Assembly: GCA_023384575.1 (NCBI GenBank)
Contig: JAHDVP010000022.1
Coordinates: 1 to 64,000, forward strand
DNA: 64,000 nucleotides
Direction: 5' to 3'
Source of the DNA: Acidobacteriota bacterium
GTDB taxonomy: Bacteria; Acidobacteriota; Vicinamibacteria; Vicinamibacterales; JAFNAJ01
How positions within the stretch are numbered: position 1 is the first letter of the stretch; each line of letters starts with the position of its first letter. This document shows, piece after piece, positions 1 through 9,376 of the stretch. A program made the translations under genes and the position numbers. The notes under the pieces are model-generated. The model had not been told where the DNA came from and searched no databases. It saw only the letters and a list, made by a program, of their open reading frames with translations.

Positions 1-101
1 CCGGCCCCCCCCGCGCCCCCCCCGCCCCCCCCGGGGGGGGGGGCCCGCGCCCCCCGCCGCCCCGGGGCGGGGGGGGCCGCCCCCCCCCCCCCCGCGCCGG
101 G
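1..101. other. G/C homopolymer contig-end artefact
   Basis: The first hundred bases are long runs of C and G with almost no A or T. They switch abruptly to normal coding sequence at about 101, inside what should be the selB reading frame. This resembles sequencing or assembly noise at a contig end rather than genomic DNA, and nothing should be annotated in it. Confidence 0.8.
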
Positions 102-413
102 TTGACCCCGCCCGACACCGCGTCGCTGGCGTCGAACCTCGGCCTGCCAACCGGGGCGGTCGATCAGGCGCTCCGCCTGCTGGCCAGGCAACGGGCGGTC
201 GTGAGGCTCGACACGCAGTGGTTCGCGACGAGCGCGCTCGCGCGATTGAAGGACGAGATGGCGGAACTGAAGGCGGTGCCCGGGGCGCGGGTCGACGTGG
301 CGTCGTTCAAGGAGCGCTACGGCGTGAGCCGGAAGTTCGCGATTCCGCTGCTGGAGTATCTGGACCGCGAGCGTGTGACGCGGCGGGTGGGCGATAGTCG
401 GATCGTCCTATGA
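102..413 (+). CDS. selB: Selenocysteine-specific elongation factor SelB, C-terminal fragment
   Basis: About 103 residues of the C-terminal winged-helix region of SelB, the GTPase that delivers Sec-tRNA to UGA codons followed by a SECIS hairpin. The last winged helix is recognisable from FKERYGVSRKFAIPLLEYLD (about residues 68-87) followed by RVTRRVGDSR and a short hydrophobic end, which is typical of SelB. The TTG at 102 is only the first in-frame start after the homopolymer noise; full SelB is about 620 residues, so the GTPase domains lie off the contig. The gene converges on tatA with a 45-base gap. It implies a selenoprotein system in this organism. Confidence 0.85.
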   Translation: MTPPDTASLASNLGLPTGAVDQALRLLARQRAVVRLDTQWFATSALARLKDEMAELKAVPGARVDVASFKERYGVSRKFAIPLLEYLDRERVTRRVGDSRIVL

Positions 414-458
414 GGACGGCCGCTTCGCCTCGATGCGAGGGCCCGGCAAGACAGGGCA

Positions 459-620
459 CTAGGACGGAGGCTGGTCGTCGCGACCCTCGCGCGTCGCCTC
501 CTTGAAATTGCGGATGCCCCGGCCGATGCCGCGGCCGATGTCCGGCAGCCGGTTCGCCCCGAAGATCAGGATGATGATGAACAAGATGACGAGCATCTCG
601 GGAAGACCAATGCTGCCCAT
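459..620 (-). CDS. tatA: Sec-independent protein translocase subunit TatA/TatE
   Basis: A 53-residue TatA-type protein, the pore-forming subunit of twin-arginine export of folded proteins. It has a short N-terminal membrane helix (about residues 7-20, LPEMLVILFIIILIFG), the hinge with conserved Phe-Gly (FGANRLPDIG), then an amphipathic helix with Gly and Arg repeats and a charged tail ending at DDQPPS. The start is the ATG at 620, preceded by AAGGAG eight bases away. It is at the short end for the family (usually 55-90 residues), but all core parts are present. It stands alone, without tatB or tatC nearby. Confidence 0.93.
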   Translation of the reverse strand: MGSIGLPEMLVILFIIILIFGANRLPDIGRGIGRGIRNFKEATREGRDDQPPS

Positions 621-722
621 GGGTGACTCCTTCGTTCTCGTCGATTCTAGCACCTTTCCGCGGGGGCTTCGGCCGCGATCGGCCGCGCGCGCCGGCCGTG
701 CCGGCGGCGGGGGGCACGGCGG

Positions 723-1556
723 ATGACCGGCCTCGCCACGGCGCTCGCCGTCCTGATGACCGGCCAGTTCGTCTCGGGCGTGAGCCTGGTCGAGGTCTAC
801 GCCACGGTCACGACCTCGCGCGGCGCCCCGGTCGTCGACCTCTCGGTCGAGGACTTCGTCGTCCGTGAAGACGGCGCGCCCCAGGAGATCGTCGCGTTCG
901 CCGCGGGCGAGTTCCCTCTCTCGGTGGCGCTCGCCATCGATCGCAGCTGGAGCATGGCGGGCCGCCGCTTCGCCGTCGCGCGATCGGCCGCGCACTCGTT
1001 CCTGGGCGCGCTGCGGCCCGGCGACCAGGCGATGATCGTCGGCATCGGGAGCGAAGTGGAGACGCTGGCGCCGCTCTCGCGCGACCGTCAGGCGCAGCAC
1101 CGGGCCGTGCACGATCTCGAGCTCTGGGGGTCGACGCGATTGCACGACGCCATCCTCGACGCGCTCGCCGCGATCGCGCCGGCCGAGGGCCGCCGCGCGC
1201 TCGTCGTCCTCTCGGATGGCGACGACCGCTCGAGCCGTGCCTCGGCGGCCGACGTCCTGGAGCGGGTCAGACGGTCGGACGTGCTCGTCTACCCCGTGGC
1301 GGTTGGCCGGCGCCTGCCGCCGCTCTTCACCGAGGTCGCCGACCTGACGGGCGCCCGGGCGTTTCACGTGCGCGACATGAACCAGCTCTCGTCGACGTTT
1401 CAGGAAATCGCCCGCGAGCTGCGTCTCCAGTACCTGCTGGCGTACATGCCACGGCAGGCGGCGCTCGCGCGTGCGGACGACTGGCGTGAGATTGCCGTGG
1501 AGGTGACGCGCCCCGGCCTGCGGGTGCGCGCGCGGCAGGGCTACCACGTACGTTGA
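723..1556 (+). CDS. VWFA domain protein of the acidobacterial type
   Basis: A 277-residue protein with a von Willebrand factor A fold. The metal-ion-dependent adhesion site is complete: Asp73, Ser75 and Ser77 in DRSWSM, Thr138 in GSTRLHDA, and Asp165 in LSDGDD. The N-terminus (MTGLATALAVLMTGQFVSG) is hydrophobic and may be a weak signal peptide. Before the VWA domain lies a beta-rich stretch (VTTSRGAPVVDLSVEDFVV) characteristic of the VWFA-related Acidobacterial domain family, in which secreted copies are very numerous. The role is unknown; such domains bind protein partners through the bound metal. It is divergent from tatA. Confidence 0.85.
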   Translation: MTGLATALAVLMTGQFVSGVSLVEVYATVTTSRGAPVVDLSVEDFVVREDGAPQEIVAFAAGEFPLSVALAIDRSWSMAGRRFAVARSAAHSFLGALRPGDQAMIVGIGSEVETLAPLSRDRQAQHRAVHDLELWGSTRLHDAILDALAAIAPAEGRRALVVLSDGDDRSSRASAADVLERVRRSDVLVYPVAVGRRLPPLFTEVADLTGARAFHVRDMNQLSSTFQEIARELRLQYLLAYMPRQAALARADDWREIAVEVTRPGLRVRARQGYHVR

Positions 1557-1575
1557 CCCAAGTCCGACCATCTGG

Positions 1576-1610
1576 CTGGCGGCTGGTGGCTTCCGGCCAC
1601 AGGCCAGCAC
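1576..1610. repeat. Heptanucleotide repeat tract
   Basis: Five consecutive 7-base units (CTGGCGG, CTGGTGG, CTTCCGG, CCACAGG, CCAGCAC) in the spacer after the VWFA gene. It is one member of the family of decayed period-7 tracts found in many spacers of this window. Confidence 0.55.
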
Positions 1611-1654
1611 GCGGCAAACCACCGCTGGCCGCCTTGACGGTGCCCGCACTGTGA

Positions 1655-1728
1655 GCGTCGTCCGTAGCGCCTTGGCTTCAGCCCCGGCGGTCGTCGCGAG
1701 GGGCCGAAGCCCCTCGCGCGACGGCCGA
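1655..1728 (+). repeat. REP-like two-hairpin element, copy A
   Basis: About 70 bases holding two adjacent palindromes: a first hairpin around GGCTTCAGCC and a second with arms GCGAGGGGC and GCCCCTCGC. It aligns with copy B at 4026-4098 read on the other strand: 45 of the first 50 positions match by eye, followed after a 3-base gap by a 14-base identical block. Its first part lies between genes; the rest is read as the last codons and the stop of the flavoprotein gene ending at 1678. Confidence 0.7.
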
Positions 1729-2925
1729 AGCCCGCGCCTTCCCGTCGCGGTGCCAGCCGAGCTCGAGGCGCAGCAACTGCCAGGCGAGCCGCACCTCGAA
1801 GGTCCCAATCAGGCGTCGCTTCAGCGTGGCGTACGGCTGCCGACCCGCCACGAGGTCGGCCATGATGCCTCGCACCGGCGCGCTCGATCGCAGCCCGTCG
1901 ACGAGCAGGCGGGTGAAGCGCCCACGGAAGAACCCGCGCTTCAGCCGCGCCGCGCGCGCCAGTTCCGGAACGATGTGCCGGCGGAGAGCCGCCACGTACG
2001 TGTCGCCGGCCGAGTCGCCGAGCAGCGCGCCGGCCGCGAGATCGGCCGATTCGAGCGCGAAGGCGATGCCCTCGCGCGTGATCGGATCGACGAGCCCCGC
2101 CGCGTCGCCCACGAGCAGCCAGCGTGGGCCGGCCGGCCGCTCCCGGGCGAAATCCTCGGCGCTCAGCGACGGAATCGGCCACCCGTACGGCTCGCGCCGG
2201 CACCCGCTGGCGAGCCCGGCCCGCGCGACCCACGATGCAAGGTGCGCGTCGAGCGCCGCTGGCGTTGTCTCGTCGGCCTGCGCGCAGATGCCGATGGCGA
2301 GGTGGTCGGGACGCGGGAACGACCACGTGTATCCGGCCGGATCGCTGACGAAGCCAATGGCGATCTCGCTCGACGAGGTGTCGCGAGCGAAGAACCCGCG
2401 CGCGGTCGAGAGCTGGCGACGCGCGAATGGCCGCGCGCACCGGCGTCTCACGAGACTCGTCGCCCCGTCGGCCCCCACGACCCGAGCCACGCGGTACCGT
2501 CCGTCGCGGGTCACGATGTCGATGCCCTCCGGACCAGGCACGACCTCGGTGACGCGCTGGCGAAGCAGCAGCGCGCCGCTCCGTTCGGCCGCGTCGGCGA
2601 GCGCCAGATCGAACTCGCGTCGCGCGAGGACGACGAGCGACGACTGCGGGGAGAAGCCGTGCGCGTCGAGGACGATCGAGGCCGGCGCCCCGTGCGGCTC
2701 GTCGAAGCGCGCGCGTTCGACCGCCAGGCCATCGAGCGTGATGCCGTCGAGCATGCCCGCCACGCGGGCGAGTGCCCGTCCGGTCACGCCCCCACCGCAC
2801 GGCTTCTCGCGCGGATGCGAGGCGTCGAACATGGCGACACGTGCCCCGGCGCGAGCCAGCCGCCAGGCCACGCGGGCGCCCGCCGGGCCCGCGCCCACCA
2901 CGCCGATGTCGAAGTCGTGTCGCAC
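1678..2925 (-). CDS. Geranylgeranyl reductase family FAD-dependent oxidoreductase
   Basis: A 415-residue flavoprotein of the geranylgeranyl reductase/ChlP type within the PHBH-like monooxygenase superfamily. Residues 8-30 carry the FAD-binding GxGxxG (VVGAGPAGARVAWRLARAG). PREKPCGGGVTGRAL at about 38-52 is the family signature next to the flavin. WLLVGDAAGLVDPITREGIA at about 269-288 is the second FAD motif. Relatives saturate isoprenoid chains of quinones or archaeal-type lipids, or act as simple dehydrogenases; the substrate here is unknown. The last 17 or so residues (ending RGASAPRDDRRG) are encoded by the REP-like repeat and are unlikely to belong to the fold. Confidence 0.85.
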   Translation of the reverse strand: MRHDFDIGVVGAGPAGARVAWRLARAGARVAMFDASHPREKPCGGGVTGRALARVAGMLDGITLDGLAVERARFDEPHGAPASIVLDAHGFSPQSSLVVLARREFDLALADAAERSGALLLRQRVTEVVPGPEGIDIVTRDGRYRVARVVGADGATSLVRRRCARPFARRQLSTARGFFARDTSSSEIAIGFVSDPAGYTWSFPRPDHLAIGICAQADETTPAALDAHLASWVARAGLASGCRREPYGWPIPSLSAEDFARERPAGPRWLLVGDAAGLVDPITREGIAFALESADLAAGALLGDSAGDTYVAALRRHIVPELARAARLKRGFFRGRFTRLLVDGLRSSAPVRGIMADLVAGRQPYATLKRRLIGTFEVRLAWQLLRLELGWHRDGKARASAVARGASAPRDDRRG

Positions 2926-2990
2926 GATCGCTGAATCGCGTGCCGGGCCTTGCCCTTGCTGGCCCTTGCGAACGAGTTTACAGTAGCGCC

Positions 2991-3497
2991 ATGGCGCACC
3001 CGCTCGTGCTGGCCTTGTTCGACGATCTCGACGCGGCGACCGCCGCCGCGCGCGCTCTGCGCGGGCAGGGTTTCGCCCCCGAACAGCTCTCGGTGGTGGC
3101 GCGGAGTCACGAAGAGGAGGGCGAGCTCGCCCGGACCCTCGACGCGACGCCCGGCGTCGAGCTCGAGGACTCTCCCCTCGCCGCCCGTCTCGGCGAGCTC
3201 GGCGGCCACGTGCTCGCGGCCATCGCCGTGGTCATGCCGGGCATCGGGCCCATCGTGACCGCCGGGCCGCTCGCCGCCGGACTCGGCGAAGCCGCCGGCC
3301 ACGCGGCGGGCGGCATCGCCACGATCCTCGGTCGCGCCGGGGTCGACGACGCCGACGCGCGGGCGTGGGCCGATCGCGTGCAGCAGGGGGCGCTGCTGCT
3401 CGGCGTGCACACGCCGCCGGAGCGGGCGGCCGAAGTGCAGGCCACGCTCGCCGAGCAGGGCGCCCGCGAGTTGCTCATCGCGACCTGGCCCGCCTGA
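2991..3497 (+). CDS. YflT-like general stress domain protein, paralogue 1
   Basis: A 168-residue protein beginning MAHPLVLALFDDLDAATAAA at the ATG at 2991. Residues 1-35 resemble the N-terminal strand-helix-strand of general-stress protein YflT/17M domains (V-x-ALFDDLDAA... RGQGFAPEQLSVVAR). A central Gly/Ala-rich hydrophobic part (about 65-105, AIAVVMPGIGPIVTAGPLAA) looks like a membrane-inserting glycine zipper. The C-terminal part ends in an alpha-beta unit with VHTPPERAAEVQ. A second paralogue follows 43 bases downstream, so this is a tandem duplication. The function is not known; membrane association and stress are inferences from the fold. Confidence 0.7.
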   Translation: MAHPLVLALFDDLDAATAAARALRGQGFAPEQLSVVARSHEEEGELARTLDATPGVELEDSPLAARLGELGGHVLAAIAVVMPGIGPIVTAGPLAAGLGEAAGHAAGGIATILGRAGVDDADARAWADRVQQGALLLGVHTPPERAAEVQATLAEQGARELLIATWPA

Positions 3498-3540
3498 CGG
3501 ACGAAGGTCGCCGGATCATTCTTCCCGCATCGAGTTCGCT

Positions 3541-4008
3541 ATGACAGCAGCACACGCTCAGGATCTCCCGCTCTTCACGGTTGGCGTGTTCAAGGACCTC
3601 GAGTCCGCCGGCCGCGCGCTCGCCGCGCTCGGCAGGCAGGGCTTCGCGCCCGAGGTCCTCTCGGTCGTCGCCCCGGCCTCGCCCGAGGCCGTGGCCCTCG
3701 TCGAGCAGGCCACCGGCGCCGTCCCCGCCCGGCTCGCGATCAAGGGCATCGGCGAGGCGCTGGCGGGCGGGCCGCTCGTGGCCGCGCTGGGCGGACCCGG
3801 CGCCGACCTGGGGCGCCTGGGCCTCTCGGCCACCATGCGGCGAGTCGGGTTCCAGCCGCACGATGGGCACATCTTTGAGACGCTCACGGCGCGCGGCGGC
3901 GTGCTCGTCGCGGTCCGCTCGACCTCGCGTGCCTCGGACGCCATCGAGACCCTGCACAACCACGGCGGAGGCAACGCCGCCATCGGCGCCTGGCACGGCC
4001 GTATTTGA
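3541..4008 (+). CDS. YflT-like general stress domain protein, paralogue 2
   Basis: A 155-residue homologue of the preceding gene: TVGVFKDLESAGRALAALGR and GFAPEVLSVVAP match its N-terminal unit, and a shortened Gly-rich centre (ALAGGPLVAALGGPG, about 79-93) replaces the longer zipper. The C-terminal half (FETLTARGGVLVAVRSTSRA ... DAIETLHNHGG) keeps the last alpha-beta unit. The two genes probably form one transcript; the pair sits between two inverted REP-like copies. Its biochemical role is unknown. Confidence 0.7.
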   Translation: MTAAHAQDLPLFTVGVFKDLESAGRALAALGRQGFAPEVLSVVAPASPEAVALVEQATGAVPARLAIKGIGEALAGGPLVAALGGPGADLGRLGLSATMRRVGFQPHDGHIFETLTARGGVLVAVRSTSRASDAIETLHNHGGGNAAIGAWHGRI

Positions 4009-4025
4009 CAGGCGACAGGCCACAG

Positions 4026-4098
4026 GCGTAGCGCGAGGGGCTTCAGAAGCCCCTCGCGACGGCCGCCGGGGCTGAAGCCCCGGCACTACGGACGACGA
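4026..4098 (-). repeat. REP-like two-hairpin element, copy B (inverted relative to A)
   Basis: Reads as copy A on the minus strand. The second hairpin is better preserved here: arms GCGAGGGGCTTC and GAAGCCCCTCGC form a near-perfect palindrome, and the first hairpin has arms CCGGGGCT and AGCCCCGG around TTC. It starts 17 bases after the stop of the upstream gene. Bases 4010-4029 before it show three period-7 units (CAGGCGA, CAGGCCA, CAGGCGT). Confidence 0.7.
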
Positions 4099-4254
4099 CA
4101 GGCTGCCGGCTGCGCGGGGCGGACCCGCGGCGGGACGCGGTGACGATTCCCGAAGCCCATCGCGCGACCGAAGGGCGTCGCCCGGCGTCTGTACACAAAG
4201 GTTCGGGCGTCGGTCCGAGAATTGCGGTTGATGCGGGCGCGGCCCTCGGTCACA

Positions 4255-5235
4255 ATGAAGGAGCCAGCGCCGATTAGACGAATCCCGGGGTTCATGCACG
4301 AAGTTTCCACCGTACCGTCGTCGGTTCCCGGCTCCGGCGGGCACGGCCTGCCCGGTCCGCCCGATGGGGAACTGCACATCCGGCCAGAGCGGCCCCCCGA
4401 GGTGCGCTTCCTCCTCGACCGTCGTGAGGGACGCTTCGGCGGCGCCTTCGGCGTCTCGGTGGCGACGCACGTGATCGGCCTGATGCTGTTTCTCTTCATC
4501 GTCAGCCTCGCGCCGCCGCCGCCGTCGTTCCCGTTGCAGGCGGCCAATCGCGAGAACTACGAGATCGTCTGGCTCCCGCAGGAGGGCCCTGGTGGAGGCG
4601 GTGGGGGCGGCGGCAACGAGTCGCTCGAACCGCCGCGGCAGATCGAACTTCCGGGGCGCGACCAGATGTCCCTGCCGGTCGCGAAGCCACCTGAGGTGGT
4701 CCAGCCCCCGCAGGAAGAAGCGCCAGAGCCCCCGCCGATCGACGCGCTGAACATCCCGGCCCTGGCGATGGCGTCAGGGCTCGAGACACTGCCCGGCACG
4801 CTCACGGGCATTCCCGATCCGACCTCGACCTCCCAGGGACCGGGCAGTGGCGGTGGCGCCGGCACCGGCCGCGGCACGGGCATCGGCCCCGGCCAGGGCT
4901 CGGGCCTCGGTCCGGGTTGGGGTGGCGGCACGGGCGGTGGGGCCTACCGTCCCGGATCGGGCATCACGAACCCTCGGTTGATTCGCGAGGTGCGCCCCAA
5001 CTACACGCCCGACGCGCTGCGCGCGAAGATTCAGGGCGAGGTCCTCATCGAGGCCATCGTGCTGCCGGACGGCACGGTGGGCGACGCCCACGTGATCCGC
5101 TCGCTCGATCCGGTATTCGGCATCGACGACGAGGCCTTGCGGACGGCAAAGCAGTGGCGCTTCGTGCCTGGCACCAAGGGCGGCGTCCCGGTACCCGTCA
5201 TCGTCACCATCGCCATCAGCTTCAGGTTGTACTAG
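4255..5235 (+). CDS. tonB: Energy transducer TonB
   Basis: A 326-residue TonB-type protein that couples inner-membrane proton motive force to outer-membrane receptors. One membrane helix lies at about residues 68-90 (FGVSVATHVIGLMLFLFIVS). It is followed by a periplasmic linker rich in Pro and Gly, with a run of eight Gly (GPGGGGGGGGN) and a Gly-Thr-Ser-rich stretch, and then a complete C-terminal TonB fold (about 240-326) with VRPNYTPDALRAKIQGEVLI, VLPDGTVGDAHVI and AKQWRFVPGTKGGVPVPV. No convincing ribosome site marks the start; TTG 4222, ATG 4231 and ATG 4294 are alternatives. No exbB/exbD is adjacent. It is a likely partner of the large receptor at 11380. Confidence 0.88.
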   Translation: MKEPAPIRRIPGFMHEVSTVPSSVPGSGGHGLPGPPDGELHIRPERPPEVRFLLDRREGRFGGAFGVSVATHVIGLMLFLFIVSLAPPPPSFPLQAANRENYEIVWLPQEGPGGGGGGGGNESLEPPRQIELPGRDQMSLPVAKPPEVVQPPQEEAPEPPPIDALNIPALAMASGLETLPGTLTGIPDPTSTSQGPGSGGGAGTGRGTGIGPGQGSGLGPGWGGGTGGGAYRPGSGITNPRLIREVRPNYTPDALRAKIQGEVLIEAIVLPDGTVGDAHVIRSLDPVFGIDDEALRTAKQWRFVPGTKGGVPVPVIVTIAISFRLY

Positions 5236-5677
5236 GCAGGGCCCTCCCGTGTGTTGACGCGGCCAATCCCGGTTCCGACGACCGGATTGCCCTGCCCCTT
5301 GTGCCTTCTCGGGCGGTCAGGCGTGTCATGTCGGTCGTCTCCACGGCTTGGCCGCATCAACTCACGGGGGATCTCACCTTGAGGCGTCAAAACGGCTGGC
5401 GCCTGGTGGCCGGTGACTGGCGGCCCCACTCGACCTGACGCGACGAATCGAGCCCTTGGCGAAACCTCACCCGGCGTGGGACGAAGGTACGGGGGCGATC
5501 GGCGTGACACGCCGTGCAGGCCGGCAGTCTGCAGCCGGTAGCCCGCAGCCGGATCGTCGGCTCATGGCTGAGAGTAGCTGGCCGCAGGCCGCGGCCCGGG
5601 CAGGGGAGCCCGAGAGGGCCGCAGCGTCGTCGACACCGCGGCCCTCTTTCGCGAGCGTTCTGCCCGGCGTCGCGGAC
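5236..5677. other. Non-coding spacer with heptad tracts and a hairpin
   Basis: 442 bases between convergent genes with no convincing coding frame. It holds two period-7 tracts: 5396-5423 (CTGGCGC, CTGGTGG, CCGGTGA, CTGGCGG) and 5521-5555 (CCGGCAG, TCTGCAG, CCGGTAG, CCCGCAG, CCGGATC). It also holds a 10-bp perfect stem at 5613-5622 and 5638-5647 followed by TTT on the plus strand. That stem could end tonB transcription, but the T-run is too short to be sure. Confidence 0.5.
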
Positions 5678-7369
5678 TCAGCGCCGGCCGAGCGAGGCGA
5701 GGACCGTCGAAAGACGCGTCCGCTTCCAGAACTTCGCCACCTCGTCGTCGAGTCCGGTCATCTCGTAGCGGATGAGCGCGATCGGCATGCCCCCGGCCGC
5801 CATGAACTGGTCGTGGAACTCACCCAGCTTGAACTCCTCGCCGAGCTGGCGGCGACGGTCGCCGAGCAGCTTGTACATCTGGAAGCTGCCGATCGTATAG
5901 CCGAGACCGTAGCCGGGCGGACGGCGCAGGTAGATCTCGGCATCGACTCTCGCGACGTCCTCGTCGAGCCACGGCGTGGTCTTCATCCAGTAGGCGACCG
6001 CCTGCTCGGTGGTCATCTCGTTGCGCTGCATCCACACGTCGCCGAGCGTCCGGGCCGCCCGGAAGATGGCGAAGTTGTAGATCAGCTCGCGGGTCCGCGG
6101 CCGGCGCTCCTCGTAGAAGCCGAGCTGCAGCGGCGCTTCCTCGAGATAGAGCGCCCAGCCCTCGGATCGACCGCCCTCCCGGACGTGTCGGCGCACCGGA
6201 TGGGTGATCGTGCCGAGCATGCGGCCGTCGAAGCGGTGTCCTGGAATGACGGCGTGCCAGTGGTCGGGCGACGGGTCGCGGTACTGGATCTGCTCCCAGT
6301 AGTTCGGGCCCTTTGGCCGCTCGATCCAGGGCACGTTGAAGCCCATCTCGCGGAAGTCCTGCGGGATCGACGGCGGCACGGTGATGAACTGCTGGTCGAC
6401 GAGGAACTTGCGCACGTCGGCGTCGACGCTGGCCACGCGCGCTTCGTACTCCTCGCGCGAGCGCGGGAGCTGCAGTTCCGGCAGGTGGCGGTTGCGGTGC
6501 CGCTCGAGCGCCAGGAACGCCCACGTCCGTTCGAGCTCGCGCTGCGCGAGGACGCCGATCTCCGACGAGGTGTACGGCATGTACTTGACGTGCACCAGGT
6601 ACCAGTCGAACAGTTCCTGGCCGATCCCCGCCTTGGCGGTCATGCCGGGGCGGTTCTTCACGAGCCAGCCGCGCAGGTCCTCGACGGCGGCCTTCGCCCG
6701 GTCGATGTCGGGCAGCAGATCCGGCTGCGCGGTCGCGGCCCGGCCCCGCAGGTCCTGGTACCAGCCGATGACGCCAGCGGGGGGCACCTCGCGGTACGGG
6801 TGGCCGTGCCCCACGCCGTCCGAGTGGGTGAGGTTGTGAATCGCCAGGTCCGCGAAGTCGGCCGCCACCTCGGTGAGGTTCCGCTTCGCGTTCTCGACGA
6901 GGACGGGGATGGCCGCCAGCCGCGTACGCAGCTGTTCGAGGTCGGCCCCGGCCACGGGCAGGTTCACGAAGGTGAGCCGCATCATCTGGTCGACGTAGTG
7001 CCCGGGGTCGCGCGCCCAGGGGCGCGACACGCGAAGCAGGAACTCCTGCTGGTCCATCGCGGCGCGCGCGGCGAGGTAGTCGGCCTTCTGCGATCGGGTC
7101 CAGCTGGCGACCGCCATGTCCTCGAGGCGCGTCTGGAACTCGGCGACCTTCGCGATGCGCTGGTTGACGGCCTCGGCGCTGTAATCGACGGGCTGGCCGG
7201 GCGTTGGGGCTCGCCAGTCGACGAACTCCTGGAAGAGCGCGACGAACTGGTCGTAACTGCCGCGCCCCTTCGGCTCCTCCGCGTGCGCCGCAGGCACGAC
7301 GAGGCCGCCGAGCAGGAACGCGAGGGACACGACTCCGGGCAACAGGGCTTTTCGGACGACACACCACAT
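5678..7369 (-). CDS. Secreted DUF885 family protein, putative metallopeptidase-like
   Basis: A 563-residue DUF885 protein. The ATG at 7369 is chosen because it opens directly onto a signal peptide (MWCVVRKALLPGVVSLAFLL, cleavage near AAHA-EE); an in-frame ATG at 7462 would put 31 non-signal residues in front. Family features include DHWHAVIPGHRFDG at about 369-382 and EGWALYLEE soon after, then a helical C-terminus with YGLGYTIGSFQMYKLL and a final IRYEMTGLDD. Most DUF885 proteins show HEGxPGH, suggesting a zinc peptidase; here the motif is His372-Ala-Val-Ile-Pro-Gly-His378, without the usual Glu. It is likely periplasmic or exported; the substrate is unknown. Confidence 0.85.
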   Translation of the reverse strand: MWCVVRKALLPGVVSLAFLLGGLVVPAAHAEEPKGRGSYDQFVALFQEFVDWRAPTPGQPVDYSAEAVNQRIAKVAEFQTRLEDMAVASWTRSQKADYLAARAAMDQQEFLLRVSRPWARDPGHYVDQMMRLTFVNLPVAGADLEQLRTRLAAIPVLVENAKRNLTEVAADFADLAIHNLTHSDGVGHGHPYREVPPAGVIGWYQDLRGRAATAQPDLLPDIDRAKAAVEDLRGWLVKNRPGMTAKAGIGQELFDWYLVHVKYMPYTSSEIGVLAQRELERTWAFLALERHRNRHLPELQLPRSREEYEARVASVDADVRKFLVDQQFITVPPSIPQDFREMGFNVPWIERPKGPNYWEQIQYRDPSPDHWHAVIPGHRFDGRMLGTITHPVRRHVREGGRSEGWALYLEEAPLQLGFYEERRPRTRELIYNFAIFRAARTLGDVWMQRNEMTTEQAVAYWMKTTPWLDEDVARVDAEIYLRRPPGYGLGYTIGSFQMYKLLGDRRRQLGEEFKLGEFHDQFMAAGGMPIALIRYEMTGLDDEVAKFWKRTRLSTVLASLGRR

Positions 7370-7531
7370 AGCTCTTGGACTCCCCACTGAGATGGCCGCG
7401 CCGGCGCGTTCGAGACCGGGCGTGCCCCGACACGCAGATGACCGGTGGCTTGGGTACGGCATTATGCCTCGAAATTCTACCGGCGGGTAGAGGGAGGCTT
7501 CGGGGGAGGGAGGCGGCGGGACCGGGCGACG

Positions 7532-7569
7532 AAAAAAGGGCCCGGCGGACGTTCGTCGCCCGCCGGGCC
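7532..7569 (-). terminator. Rho-independent terminator of groEL
   Basis: On the minus strand a 10-bp GC stem (plus-strand arms 7539-7548 and 7560-7569, GGCCCGGCGG and CCGCCGGGCC) is followed by six T (plus-strand A at 7532-7537). It lies about 100 bases beyond the groEL stop and points in groEL's direction. Confidence 0.85.
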
Positions 7570-7577
7570 AAGGGAAG

Positions 7578-7672
7578 AGCCAGCAGTGATCAGCTGTGAG
7601 CGTTGAGCATTGAACGACGAACCTTCACGGCTCACCGCTCATGGCTCATGGCTCATGGCTCACATCCGAACC

Positions 7673-7675
<3 letters not shown>
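7578..7675. repeat. Fourteen-unit heptanucleotide repeat tract
   Basis: Fourteen consecutive 7-base units fill the spacer between the groEL terminator and the groEL stop codon. Every unit starts with A on the plus strand. Examples are AGCTGTG, AGCGTTG, AGCATTG, AACGACG, ACGGCTC and ACCGCTC, then three identical ATGGCTC. The last unit ends on the groEL stop triplet. It is the longest and clearest period-7 tract in the window. Confidence 0.75.

Positions 7676-9376
<1,701 letters not shown>

Noticed and set aside
459-1808. A 449-codon open frame on the minus strand across tatA and the VWFA gene
   Set aside because: Only its last 53 residues (TatA) resemble a protein; the rest is Arg/Pro-rich antisense of the VWFA gene, as expected in high-GC DNA.
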